64,000 nucleotides of DNA from Tubulanus polymorphus (Eukaryota; Nemertea; Palaeonemertea; Tubulaniformes; Tubulanidae): contig NC_134025.1 of NCBI RefSeq assembly GCF_964204645.1, positions 31,092,001-31,156,000 of the forward strand. Reading direction: 5' to 3'. This document shows, one piece after another, positions 12,001 through 21,532 of this stretch; the first letter of the stretch is position 1; the number at the start of each line of letters is the position of its first letter. The notes beneath the pieces were generated by a model. That model worked only from the letters and a program-made list of their open reading frames with translations. It was not told the DNA's origin and ran no database searches. The translations under genes and the position numbers were made by a program.

Positions 12001-14077
12001 GTGTTACTATACCTCACTACCCAGGGCCTGTGTTACTATACCTCACTACCCAGGGTCTGTGTTACTATACCTCACTACCCAGGGCCTGTTACCATACCTC
12101 ACTACCCAGGGTCTGTGTTACTATATCTCACTACCCAGGGTCTGTGTTACTATACCTCACTACCCAGGGTCTGTGTTACTATACCTCACTACCCAGGGCC
12201 TGTGTTACTATACCTCACTACCCAGGGTCTGTGTTACTATACCTCACTACCCAGGGCCTGTTACTATACCTCACTACCCAGGGTCTGTGTTACCATACCT
12301 CACTACCCAGGGTCTGTGTTACTATACCTCACTACCCAGGGTCTGTGTTACTATACCTCACTACCCAGGGTCTGTGTTACTATACCTCACTACCCAGGGC
12401 CTGTGTTACTATACCTCACTACCCAGGGTCTGTGTTACTATATCTCACTACCCAGGGTCTGTGTTACTATACCTCACTACCCAGGGTCTGTGTTACTATA
12501 CCTCACTACCCAGGGTCTGTGTTACCATACCTCACTACCCAGGGTCTGTGTTACTATACCTCACTACCCAGGGTATGTGTTACCATACCTCACTACCCAG
12601 GGTCTGTGTTACTATACCTCACTACCCAGGGTCTGTGTTACTATACCTCACTACCCAGGGTCTGTGTTACTATACCTCACTACCCAGGGTCTGTGTTACT
12701 ATACCTCACTACCCAGGGTCTGTGTTACTATACCTCACTACCCAGGGTCTGTGTTACTATACCTCACTACCCAGGGTCTGTGTTACTATATCTCACTACC
12801 CAGGGTCTGTGTTACTATACCTCACTACCCAGGGTCTGTGTTACTATACCTCACTACCCAGGGTCTGTGTTACCATACCTCACTACCCAGGGTCTGTGTT
12901 ACTATACCTCACTACCCAGGGTCTGTGTTACTATACCTCACTACCCAGGGTCTGTGTTACTATACCTCACTACCCAGGGTCTGTGTTACCATACCTCACT
13001 ACCCAGGGTCTGTGTTACTATACCTCACTACCCAGGGTCTGTGTTACTATACCTCACTACCCAGGGTCTGTGTTACTATACCTCACTACCCAGGGTCTGT
13101 GTTACTATACCTCACTACCCAGGGTCTGTGTTACTATACCTCACTACCCAGGGTCTGTGTTACTATACCTCACTACCCAGGGTCTGTGTTACTATACCTC
13201 ACTACCCAGGGTCTGTGTTACTATACCTCACTACCCAGGGTCTGTGTTACCATACCTCACTACCCAGGGTCTGTGTTACTATACCTCACTACCCAGGGTA
13301 TGTGTTACTATACCTCACTACCCAGGGTCTGTGTTACTATACCTCACTACCCAGGGTCTGTGTTGGTATATCTCTAATCCATTGATTCTTCTGTTATTAG
13401 GTTCTCAGAAATGCCGCGTGTTTCTCGTATCGTTCCTATGTCACATTTCTCTGATGCTAACAAAAAGGTATTTTCTTTCATTTCTATAATACTAATTTTT
13501 TATGATATGTCAATAGAAGTAACATGTCATTTTGCTATCGTTGGTTAAGCTTGGAAAAGTAGATTTATTTCAGTAAATGCAGGAAAAATCTTATCGAAAT
13601 AGATATAAAATACAAAGATTGAAGTAGTAGAATCAGTCACTGGTCTCTCATCAATTTCCTAGGTTCATGGCTTTTAAGATACCTTTCTCTGTTGGTTTGA
13701 GGTATGAATAAGAAATACAAGTTTTCTGAAATGTTTGCATTCATTTTTTGGACGTATTTATTTTTCAGGGAACGATCTCTCAATATTTCAACACTTTGAA
13801 TTGTCCGATCTGCGAAAAACTGACCAATCAGGGAATATGTGACGGTTGTCGTGGTAATCAACAGACGACAGCTATAATTCTGAACGATAAAATCCGTGCG
13901 GCGGAATCTCAATATTACGATCTACGAGAAATCTGTTATAATTGTATCGGATCTCGTGACCCGAGGTTGGGTTGTGTTTCTATCGACTGTCCGATACTCT
14001 ACAGAATGGTTAAATCGACTCGTCAGCTAAGCCAAGTCGACCAGTTTATCAAACTACAACAACAATTACAATTCTAG
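2..14077 (+). CDS. REV3L: REV3L, DNA polymerase zeta catalytic subunit (5'-partial, 18 exons)
   Basis: Catalytic subunit of the B-family translesion polymerase zeta, which extends from mismatched or damaged primer ends. Exons: <1-2239, 2783-3766, 3911-4030, 5695-6038, 6263-6378, 6472-6590, 6777-6895, 7730-7871, 7956-8206, 8821-8958, 9353-9422, 9513-9730, 9994-10108, 10295-10432, 11005-11195, 11632-11859, 13401-13467, 13769-14077. All junctions are GT-AG and keep frame, giving 1968 residues before the stop; the N-terminus lies upstream of the window. Seen: a long disordered Ser/Pro/Glu-rich region in the first two exons with two REV7-binding-like motifs; exonuclease-like and palm/finger regions; motif A DFQSLYPSI at residues 1448-1456 of this fragment (nt 8115); KQSMK in exon 11; GYTSANFSGRMP in exon 12; motif C YGDTDS (residues 1615-1620, split over exons 12/13) with both metal-binding Asp. 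The C-terminus has CysA (C1878, C1881, C1890, C1893) and CysB (C1922, C1925, C1935, C1940); in this family CysB holds an Fe-S cluster and contacts accessory subunits. Identity is near certain; exon edges are inferred from motifs and homology. Confidence 0.96.
951..1125 (+). repeat. In-frame 24-bp coding repeat in REV3L exon 1
   Basis: About seven imperfect copies of an 8-residue unit, consensus NTGPQSPK, inside the disordered region. The unit is a multiple of three, so copy-number change keeps frame. Each copy offers an SP site that proline-directed kinases could use (inference). Confidence 0.85.
2069..2104 (+). other. REV3L: REV7 (MAD2L2)-binding motif 1 in REV3L
   Basis: Encodes RIYTPKRAPPSR near the end of the first exon, followed about 20 residues later by QPYCSDPSDIP. 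In vertebrate REV3L the first REV7 seat-belt motif has the same layout: an aliphatic-x-x-P start, then PPSR, and a downstream CSxPSD block. The match in order and spacing supports REV7 binding here; affinity is inferred. Confidence 0.8.
2311..2454. mobile_element. Foldback element, ACTTAAGACC family (copy 1)
   Basis: Ends are inverted repeats built on GGCCAGTTCC and GGAACCAGCC, with internal ACTTAAG motifs in both orientations. It lies at the start of REV3L intron 1. Other copies are at 22705-22855 and 23805-24156. No coding capacity, so it looks like a MITE-type non-autonomous element. Confidence 0.65.
2963..3001 (+). other. REV3L: REV7-binding motif 2 in REV3L
   Basis: Encodes ITPCRVPPKYSIV in exon 2, preceded by NKDIV. 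The second REV7 site of vertebrate REV3L reads as a KIVI-MPC-x-APSR type block, so core spacing and the Pro/Cys pattern agree; the final Arg of the PSR core is replaced. It may recruit a second REV7 molecule, as in the human holoenzyme. Function is inferred from alignment by eye. Confidence 0.65.
3232..3350 (+). repeat. In-frame coding repeat in REV3L exon 2
   Basis: Three to four copies of a 12-residue unit close to QESGPHRESDRQ, rich in Ser, Glu and Arg, in the linker after REV7 motif 2. It is in frame and probably disordered. Confidence 0.75.
4056..4163. mobile_element. Foldback element, CCAGTTCCACAGTT family (diverged)
   Basis: Inverted ends GGATCACGTTCCACAGTT and AACCGTGGAACGTTGAATCC flank about 70 bp of AT-rich sequence in REV3L intron 3. 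It is a member of the window's commonest foldback family. Confidence 0.55.
4164..5694. other. REV3L intron 3 remainder, with CT-rich tract 5020-5240
   Basis: Intronic DNA without a recognisable exon: the flanking exons join without loss against the conserved REV3L protein. A degenerate pyrimidine tract of CTCTC/TTCC blocks runs from 5020 to 5240; its open frame is low-complexity and not a gene. Confidence 0.7.
6950..7495. repeat. Minisatellite with perfect 20-bp palindrome, REV3L intron 7
   Basis: Roughly twelve copies of a unit of about 41 bp centred on ACTATGAGATATCTCATAGT, a perfect 20-bp palindrome, separated by CCAGTTCAGCCATCATTGCC or a variant carrying CTGTCACCGGTGGAACC. Some copies have a mutated half-site (CTCAGAGT). 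The array starts about 55 bp after the exon 7 donor. Confidence 0.9.
8199..8624 (+). repeat. 22-bp array made of copies of the REV3L exon 9 donor
   Basis: About 19 copies of AAAGCTCAGTAAGTTTCTCT-like units. The first copy is the real exon 9/intron 9 junction (AAAGCTCA then GTAAGT at 8207). About eight later copies keep an intact AGTAAGT; others drift to AATAAGT, AGTAGGT or AGTAAGG. Reading through the true donor reaches TAA at once (AAA GCT CAG TAA), so use of any downstream copy would truncate the protein. Confidence 0.9.
8700..8716. repeat. Poly(C) run
   Basis: A homopolymer of about 16 C in REV3L intron 9; length is likely variable or assembly-sensitive. Confidence 0.9.
9756..9849. mobile_element. 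Foldback element, CCAGTTCCACAGTT family (well preserved)
   Basis: Terminal inverted repeats GGATCCAGTTCCACAGTT and AACTGCGGAACTGGGTCC with complementary GGAGTTA/TAACTC extensions, total about 94 bp, in REV3L intron 12. It has no coding capacity and could form a near-complete hairpin. Confidence 0.75.
10138..10257. mobile_element. Foldback element, CCAGTTCCACAGTT family (diverged)
   Basis: Begins ACTCAGTTCTACAGTT and ends AACTGAGTCC, in REV3L intron 13. Same design as 9756-9849 with more substitutions. Confidence 0.5.
10835..11036 (+). repeat. Triplicated 3' splice site of REV3L exon 15
   Basis: Three head-to-tail copies (10835-10900, 10901-10969, 10970-11036; 66-69 bp) each carry ATCAATAATATTGATCGTG, a pyrimidine/AT stretch, TATATAG and the first 30-odd bases of exon 15. 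Only the third copy runs into the rest of the exon (acceptor AG 11003-11004). Copies 1 and 2 (AG at 10868-10869 and 10934-10935) read ILEK... and then meet TAA in frame. Copy 1 also lacks three bases. Confidence 0.92.
11331..11406. mobile_element. Short foldback element, CCAGGGGCTGGT family
   Basis: ACCAGGGGCTGGT at the left and TACCAGCCCCTGG at the right enclose about 50 bp in REV3L intron 15. A related, less complete copy is at 58459-58545. Confidence 0.6.
11862..13367. repeat. 29-bp minisatellite filling REV3L intron 16
   Basis: About 52 copies of a 29-bp unit, halves CTCACTACCCAGGGTCTG and TGTTACTATAC. It begins one or two bases after the exon 16 donor (GTATGT at 11860) and ends about 33 bp before the exon 17 acceptor. 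The unit has no stop in any plus frame, so all three frames are open for about 1.5 kb; this is a property of the repeat, not a gene. Confidence 0.97.
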
Positions 14078-15215
14078 AACTCGGTGCATTGTGTCGCCCT
14101 GCTATTCCCAGTTGCGATACGGTCGACAAAAACTAAACAATACAAAACAACTTTTACGTGCCTTTTCTAGTAGAGAAAAGTATCTGCATGGCGCTTCTGT
14201 ACATAGGAAAAAATATTGCTCATTCACTAAGCATTTCTGTACGAGGAAGAATAAATTACCAAGATGTTTGCAAACGCATAATGATATTGATAATAATATT
14301 AATTTGTACTTATATTGTCTGAATCTTGTTTCAAAGTGTTATATTCTATTCGCAAAGCAAATCATTCTCAAAATCATGGTCATTATTATGCATTTATTAT
14401 TATATCCAGGTTGTGAAATTGAAACTATTTTGATATTTGTGTAGGATAATATTGTAAATAGCGATCTACAATTGTACAGAATCCGACTCTTTTTCGATGC
14501 ATTTGTCGATTGTTTTCAGTAGTTTTCATACAAGTCGTCTCTATTTTTACAGTTTGACTTGGTGTAAGTCATCATTCGGATAAGTCGTCACATTACTGAA
14601 GTCATCTCTATTGTTGAATCCTGATTTGTATTTCAATTTACTCTCATCATTTGGATAAGTCTTTGCATTACTGAAATCATTACCACCATTTTTCAGTCCA
14701 AATCTAAGTATAAAACCTCATTTTGATAAAGTCCTCGACACAATGATCCTCCTAATTATGATGACTTGAGCAAGTTTTTGATTTTGTGAAAATGATTATT
14801 TGTGGTTGATAAATCTTGTTCTGAAGTGAGATTTTAAGATCATGAATATCACCGAATGCAATTGAACGATGATCGGGATATTTTTCTATTTGTTCACAAA
14901 AAGTTGATATTTTCTGTAGATATTTGAGAAATGTGTAAATATGTATTTTACTAATGTATAAAAATGTAGATAAAGTATAGAATATTTTTTGTATAGAATT
15001 TGTTGGGAGAAAATTGATATAAAAATGTGTTGGGGATTTTGGATAAGATTCTATCTATATTTAAATGATTTAATTTGTGTTGTTGTTTTTTATGTGATAG
15101 TATATTATGAATGTTTGATACTAAAAAAAAATCCGTGATCACTTTGACTTTTGTTAAAAACACATCAAAATGAACAGATAAAACATGGTAAATAAAGGGA
15201 TTTGCAAAAAGCGGA
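14078..15215 (+). other. REV3L: REV3L 3' untranslated region
   Basis: AT-rich, non-coding sequence after the REV3L stop. It holds loose repeats of GATAAGTCGTCACATTACTG (about 14575-14700), a motif seen again at 62165. A candidate poly(A) signal AATAAA lies at 15191-15196. The true 3' end is not visible. Confidence 0.6.
15191..15196 (+). terminator. Candidate REV3L polyadenylation signal
   Basis: AATAAA about 1.1 kb after the stop codon in AT-rich DNA; other weaker AT-rich hexamers exist. Confidence 0.4.
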
Positions 15216-15432
15216 AAAATGGTGCAATTTTTATAGATATTTAATGTTTAATTATACGCATTCCAACATAAAGATTCGATCCATCCATAATTGAATATGC
15301 AACGGTCCAAGATGTAATAATTTGATTGAATATCAATCCTATTTTAGGGTTGTTTAATGACTGAGGATATTTTTTGAGATTATTATTTCATATTTCAAAA
15401 AGAATTGATAGAAATTCGTGATTTAAAAGAAA

Positions 15433-15835
15433 TGCAACGTCATTTGGAAATATTTGTATTTGTTTGGTTTTATTATTTCTTATACAAGGAGCTCCCTGTT
15501 CAAATCTACCACACTTAGGCAGTGCTGTCTATGAGCGTCAGGCCAAAACTGAAAACGTCCATCTTTTACCAATTATGGTCTTAACCTGTTGATGACCTGC
15601 AGAAATTGACAATGACGCAGTCCTCAGTCGATGAGCTTGCAAATGCACGTGAATTTTCGAAGGGACTACAGACTCTATTTCCGTAGCATGGGCGGCAGAA
15701 CCTGGGCATTTGGGGCATTATTCGCTCTGCAGTGCGAGTCCAGACCCGCGCCGCCGACTGCGTCAAGATTTTGACCGTCAGGTGCTGCCGCTACATATTA
15801 CATTGACGGTATTTATGTGAACTAACTTGAGAACC
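15433..15835 (+). mobile_element. Dispersed element, copy 1 (3' truncated)
   Basis: Closely resembles 16943-17456. It opens with a short frame whose residues (LVLLFLIQGAPCSNL preceded by TSFGNIC) resemble a signal peptide, then a diverged middle, then the left half of the palindromic CAGGTGCTGCCGCTAC module (15779-15835). The right half of that module is missing. It may be a transposon carrying a captured exon, or an old local duplication. Confidence 0.55.
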
Positions 15836-15867
15836 CAATATTCTTACTGTGGCATGTGACTATTCAT

Positions 15868-15985
15868 CAGGCCAACACTAGGGTAACTACGTTTATTAAC
15901 AGGCCAACACTAGGGATATATATGCGTTTATTCCCCAGGCCAACACTAGGGTTACAGCGTTTATTCAGCAGGCCAACACTAGGGT
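15868..15985. repeat. Four-copy repeat of AGGCCAACACTAGGG
   Basis: The 15-base motif recurs four times at 32-38 bp spacing, joined by variable GTTTATT-containing spacers. It follows the truncated dispersed element. Confidence 0.85.
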
Positions 15986-16942
15986 TAGCTTCAACACTAC
16001 GACGAATAAACGGCATTACCGAAAACATGATTTAATCATCCAATGAAAAATGTTGCAAGTCAAAAATCTATAGTCATGATTATAACAATATATTCTAACA
16101 ACAATATTACTATCTCCTAATGTCATATATATTCAAAGTCATTGACTAGCAAATTACGATTAGGAAAATCACGGATAAATTCGCCTTTAGAGACAGGTTG
16201 ATGATCCGAGTGCTTAATTAATTGAACAGGCAACCAGTCTATCGAATTCTACGCTACCGAGGGAATTGTCTGTCAAGGGCCGTCGGAACGGGGCGGCAGG
16301 GGCGGCCACAGCCCTCCCACTTTCAGGGGCGTAGCCACCTAAAATTCAATGGTGCGACAATCCGGAGGCGCACATCCAAACGAGCGCCAAAGGCGCGATG
16401 TCTAGAGGGGGGGTTTGGAGGCCCTCCCACAAGAAAATTTTGAACATTAAAACATCTGAGATGCGTTCTGATGGCTATGGGAGCTCATATTTGAATAATT
16501 TTTCTGTAGATAATATAATGCCTCTAAGGTTATCTTTGGTCTAGGGACGGATCCAGATGTTTCACCATCCCATAGCGGTTTCTGAGTCCTGCTGAACTGG
16601 AAGGGCAACCCACAAAACGGGGGACCTGGGGACACTCCCCCAGAAAATTTTGATTTTTCAAGGCTCTGAGATGCAATCTTTAAGTATATTTGGGGCATAA
16701 AGTCTATCCCCCCTTGAAGTTAATCATTTTCGTTTAGATACATTTAGACCATTTTCTATACTACTTCCAGAATACTTTCCCGGAATAAAACATTCATGTT
16801 AGTACAAGAGCCTGTCAAAATCACTAGAAAAATAGAACCTGAGAAAACAAAAATTAGTCTCATTGCTTTCACGCCCAAGGGTACCCGAGTGATGCTTTAC
16901 AGTTTTCCGGCTGCCAATTGTCCATAGAATGCCGAAAAAATT
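15986..16942. other. Intergenic, no gene seen
   Basis: Non-coding. Contains two GC-richer blocks (about 16260-16445 and 16540-16680) with similar endings (CTCCCACAAGAAAATTTTGA and CTCCCCCAGAAAATTTTGA). They look like fragments of one dispersed repeat. Confidence 0.5.
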
Positions 16943-17456
16943 AACGTCATTTGGAAATATTTGTATTAGATTAGTTTTACTATTTCTTATACAAGGAGCT
17001 CCCTGTTCAAATCTATCACACTTAGGCAGTGATGTCTATGAGCGTCAGGCAAAAACTGAAAACGTCCATCTACCACGCGGCCCGGCGGCCGGGTCAGGGT
17101 TGCTGCAGAATTGACAATCCTCAGTTGAGCTTGCAAATGCAGCAGAGTGCTCTTTTGAATTTTCAAAGGGACTACAGACTGTGTTGCCATAACATGGGCA
17201 GCAGAACCGGGTTGTTTGGGGCATTATTAGCCGGATCAATATTTGAAATTTAGCTCTGCAGTGCGAGGAGAGTCCAGACCCGCGCCGCCGACTGCGTCAA
17301 AATTTTGACCGTCAGGTGCTGCCGCTACATATTACATTGACGGTTTTTATGTGAACTAACTTGACAACCCAATATTCTTACTGTGGCATGTGAGTAGTAA
17401 GTTAGTTCACACATTCGCCGTTAACGATATCTTTAGGGGCAGCACTTGACGGTTAA
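16943..17456 (+). mobile_element. Dispersed element, copy 2 (complete)
   Basis: Second copy of the element at 15433. An ATG at 16929 opens a frame that includes a hydrophobic stretch (LVLLFLIQGAPCSNL), signal-peptide-like, for about 60 codons. A further frame containing RDYRL...MGSRTGLFG matches the same region of copy 1 (RDYRL...MGGRTWAFG) despite indels between them. It ends in a complete palindromic module (17304-17456). Function unknown. Confidence 0.55.
17304..17456. mobile_element. Palindromic AAGTGCTGCCGCTA module (MITE-like), copy A
   Basis: Arms of about 55 bp: left GTCAGGTGCTGCCGCTAC to TGTGAACTAACTT, right AAGTTAGTTCACA to GGGGCAGCACTTGAC. The loop is about 40 bp. Related to 30931-31064. 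Confidence 0.75.
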
Positions 17457-18900
17457 ACCGGGCGTCTGATTTTGTACGCGCGGGTGTTCCTAATTCACAA
17501 CTGATAACTTTTGATGCAGTTTAGAGAATCTGCTGCGTTTGAACCCGGTAATTACTGGCACTGATAGCGAGGTGCTGATACTGAATAGAGGATGGAATAC
17601 AATTCCCTGTAAAGTTTGTAACAATATATTGGTGAAACCGGGCACGATTTACAAGCGCATCCGTGAATAGGAATGATGTTAAGAATGTTTAGCCTGAAAG
17701 TGGTGTTGCCAATCACGTATACGAAACCAGCCACAATTTTGATTTTGAAAATGCCTCCATAATTTTCCCCTGTCCGCAAAAAATTAAACGACACATTATG
17801 GAATCGGCTCTGATTATCGAAAACTCGGGAAATTGTTCTAATTTGAATAACGGTTTCTCTCCCCCCCCCCACAACATTTTGATCTCCAAATTTCTCGCTT
17901 CTCTTGTACCCCCGTTATAGTAATTCCCTCCATTGGTTGCCTTGAACATCGCTTGCTTATTTCTACTTACTCACTGATCGCCGTGCGTGTTCCTTCTCTA
18001 GTTTATTTTCATCTGATTACCCCTTAAATTGTACTCGCGGTCTAATCACTTTAGTTTGTGTCTTTTGTTTATATATTACTTTAATCTACATTGCCCCTAG
18101 TTTGCCTTGCTTACTTTTCCATAGTTTTCCAGCCGTTATGTCATTACGTTAATCTATTCCCCTTTCAATATTATAATCACTCACTCTGTTTCTATCGTTT
18201 TGGTCTTGTATAAATATCTTGTAATATTCTCCTGTTCTCAGTTCTCAGTCCAAGCGAAACCAAAATCCGTATATAGTAACTGCTCTTTCCGTCTACCTTT
18301 GCTCGAATCTTTCTATCAGTAACCATACATACATACATACTATCACATCACCCACATCCTCCTTAGCTCCATCTGATAATAGATTATTCCATGTACCCAC
18401 CATCACATTAGGCAAATAATCATGCACCTACGCGTCCGGAATGTAGGAGAGTGACGAACACTTTCGACAATAAAACGCGCTCCGCGCGTTTGTCTTATTT
18501 ATGCTGCTGCTGCTGTTTCTCAGTTCGCCTGATGTCTTTAGCCGAAACGTTGCGCAACTATATATACTCATCTATTCAAATTTCTCGTTTTGGCTGAATC
18601 TATTGTGGGATTTCTGTCGTTAATACCGGTACACTGTTTCCATGAACGAAGTAACATGTAGCATTTGAGAAGTTGGTAGTAAATTTTCGAAACTGCAGAT
18701 GCGGTAACGAAGTGGATATTTGACCACTCTATTTTACCGGTTTACGGCAAAGTGTTCACCATGAATTTGTTTTCGTGCATATTGCAGGACGAGGAATGTC
18801 GAGTGCCTTAGCCGTTGTGACGGAGGCAGATATGTTTCTTAAATATTCCCGGGTTTACAAACCACCTTTTAAGTTTCCTCTTTGTAATGACAAGTTTAAT
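17457..18900. other. Intergenic, no gene seen
   Basis: Non-coding and repeat-derived. Shares TGATACTGAATAGAGGATG (about 17572) with the 30.8-kb repeats. Has a short CATA run at 18324-18340 and a GCCGAAACGTTGCG motif near 18541 of a kind often seen in dispersed animal repeats. Confidence 0.45.
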
Positions 18901-18907
18901 TGACTCA

Positions 18908-19088
18908 TGTTCGAACCTATCAATGTGTACTGCCAATACCGGGGGTCCTGGGTTCGAACCTATCGACGTGTACTGCCGATACCGGGGTCCTGGGTTCGAA
19001 CCTATCAATGTGTACTGCTGATACCGGGGGTCCTGGGTTCGAAACTATCGACGTGTACTGCTGATACCGGGGATCCTGGGTTCGAAAT
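18908..19088. repeat. 43-bp tandem repeat carrying GGTTCGAA boxes
   Basis: Four copies of a unit containing TCCTGGGTTCGAACCTATC and GTGTACTGCCGATACCGGGG. GGGTTCGAACC resembles the T-arm/B-box of tRNA genes and recurs at 30800, 30888, 55131 and 55349. Confidence 0.85.
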
Positions 19089-19118
19089 AATTGACTCAAA
19101 ATGATTCACAGAAATTTT

Positions 19119-19129
19119 TTTATTTTATT
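19119..19129 (-). terminator. Candidate MIX23 polyadenylation signals
   Basis: Two overlapping TTTATT strings, read as AATAAA on the minus strand, about 180 bp after the MIX23 stop. Confidence 0.5.
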
Positions 19130-19306
19130 ACAAGTTGAACACATCATTCATTTTAACTACAATCATTTCATCTAAACAGAAAAACAATAAAAATTCATCA
19201 TTTCATCGTCTTTGTTAAATTCAATATTCGGAACTATTTGAATTTGATCTACTCATTATTACACACACTATTGTACGATTAATCCTAGATTGACTATGAT
19301 TACTGG

Positions 19307-20891
<1,585 letters not shown>

Positions 20892-21144
20892 ATTGCATTC
20901 ACAGGCAGTGAATGAATAATCGTAAAAACTCTGACTAATTAATTCAATCGCCGACTTCAGTTTTCATCAGATTTAGATTTTCTATGTTTATGAAATTCTG
21001 CATTTTTTTCTCATTCAAAAATTTTTTTTTTGTAAAACTGAGTCGAGTCGAGTTGACGCATGCGTAGTACGCAACACGCTGTTTGTGTCAAATTTGTGAC
21101 AAAAAATTGAAATTTATCGAAATTTCGAGCAAATTTCGAGCATG
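20892..21144. promoter_or_regulatory. Divergent MIX23 / importin alpha promoter
   Basis: About 250 bp separates the MIX23 start codon from the likely first importin exon donor (21145). No TATA box at a useful position. An ACGCATGCGT palindrome at 21057-21066 resembles the core of an NRF1 site, a factor tied to mitochondrial and housekeeping promoters. A shared CpG-type promoter is inferred. Confidence 0.55.
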
Positions 21145-21532
21145 GTAAGAAATATTTTTACCATTAATCACTTCATTATACCCATAACGGTAATAAAGAT
21201 ATCTGAATTTATGCATACGGTGAATATTCAGGCTTTAAACGGGGGTAAAATACGACAGGGTTTCAAGTGACATTTTCCCCGTTCCCCAAAAAACCACCTG
21301 TCTGTGTCTCACTGTCTCATGAGTCTGAACCCAGTCTCACTAATACTGAAATAGATTGGTTTCAATTCCCAAATCAAGTGAGGATAAACTGAATTAAGTT
21401 TGTATTTCTGGAGGGGAGGGGGGGGGCTACTCTGCACTGCAGCATAACCCCTTCTTCGAGAAAGAGGTCCTCTCATTCCGGCGACTCAGGCTTCATGGTT
21501 TTATTATTAGAATGGATGTTGTTTAATTCCAG

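Noticed and set aside
11609-13489. A 500-600-residue open frame in each of three plus frames
   Set aside because: It comes from a stop-free 29-bp repeat inside REV3L intron 16. The flanking exons splice precisely around it and the peptides are pure repetition.
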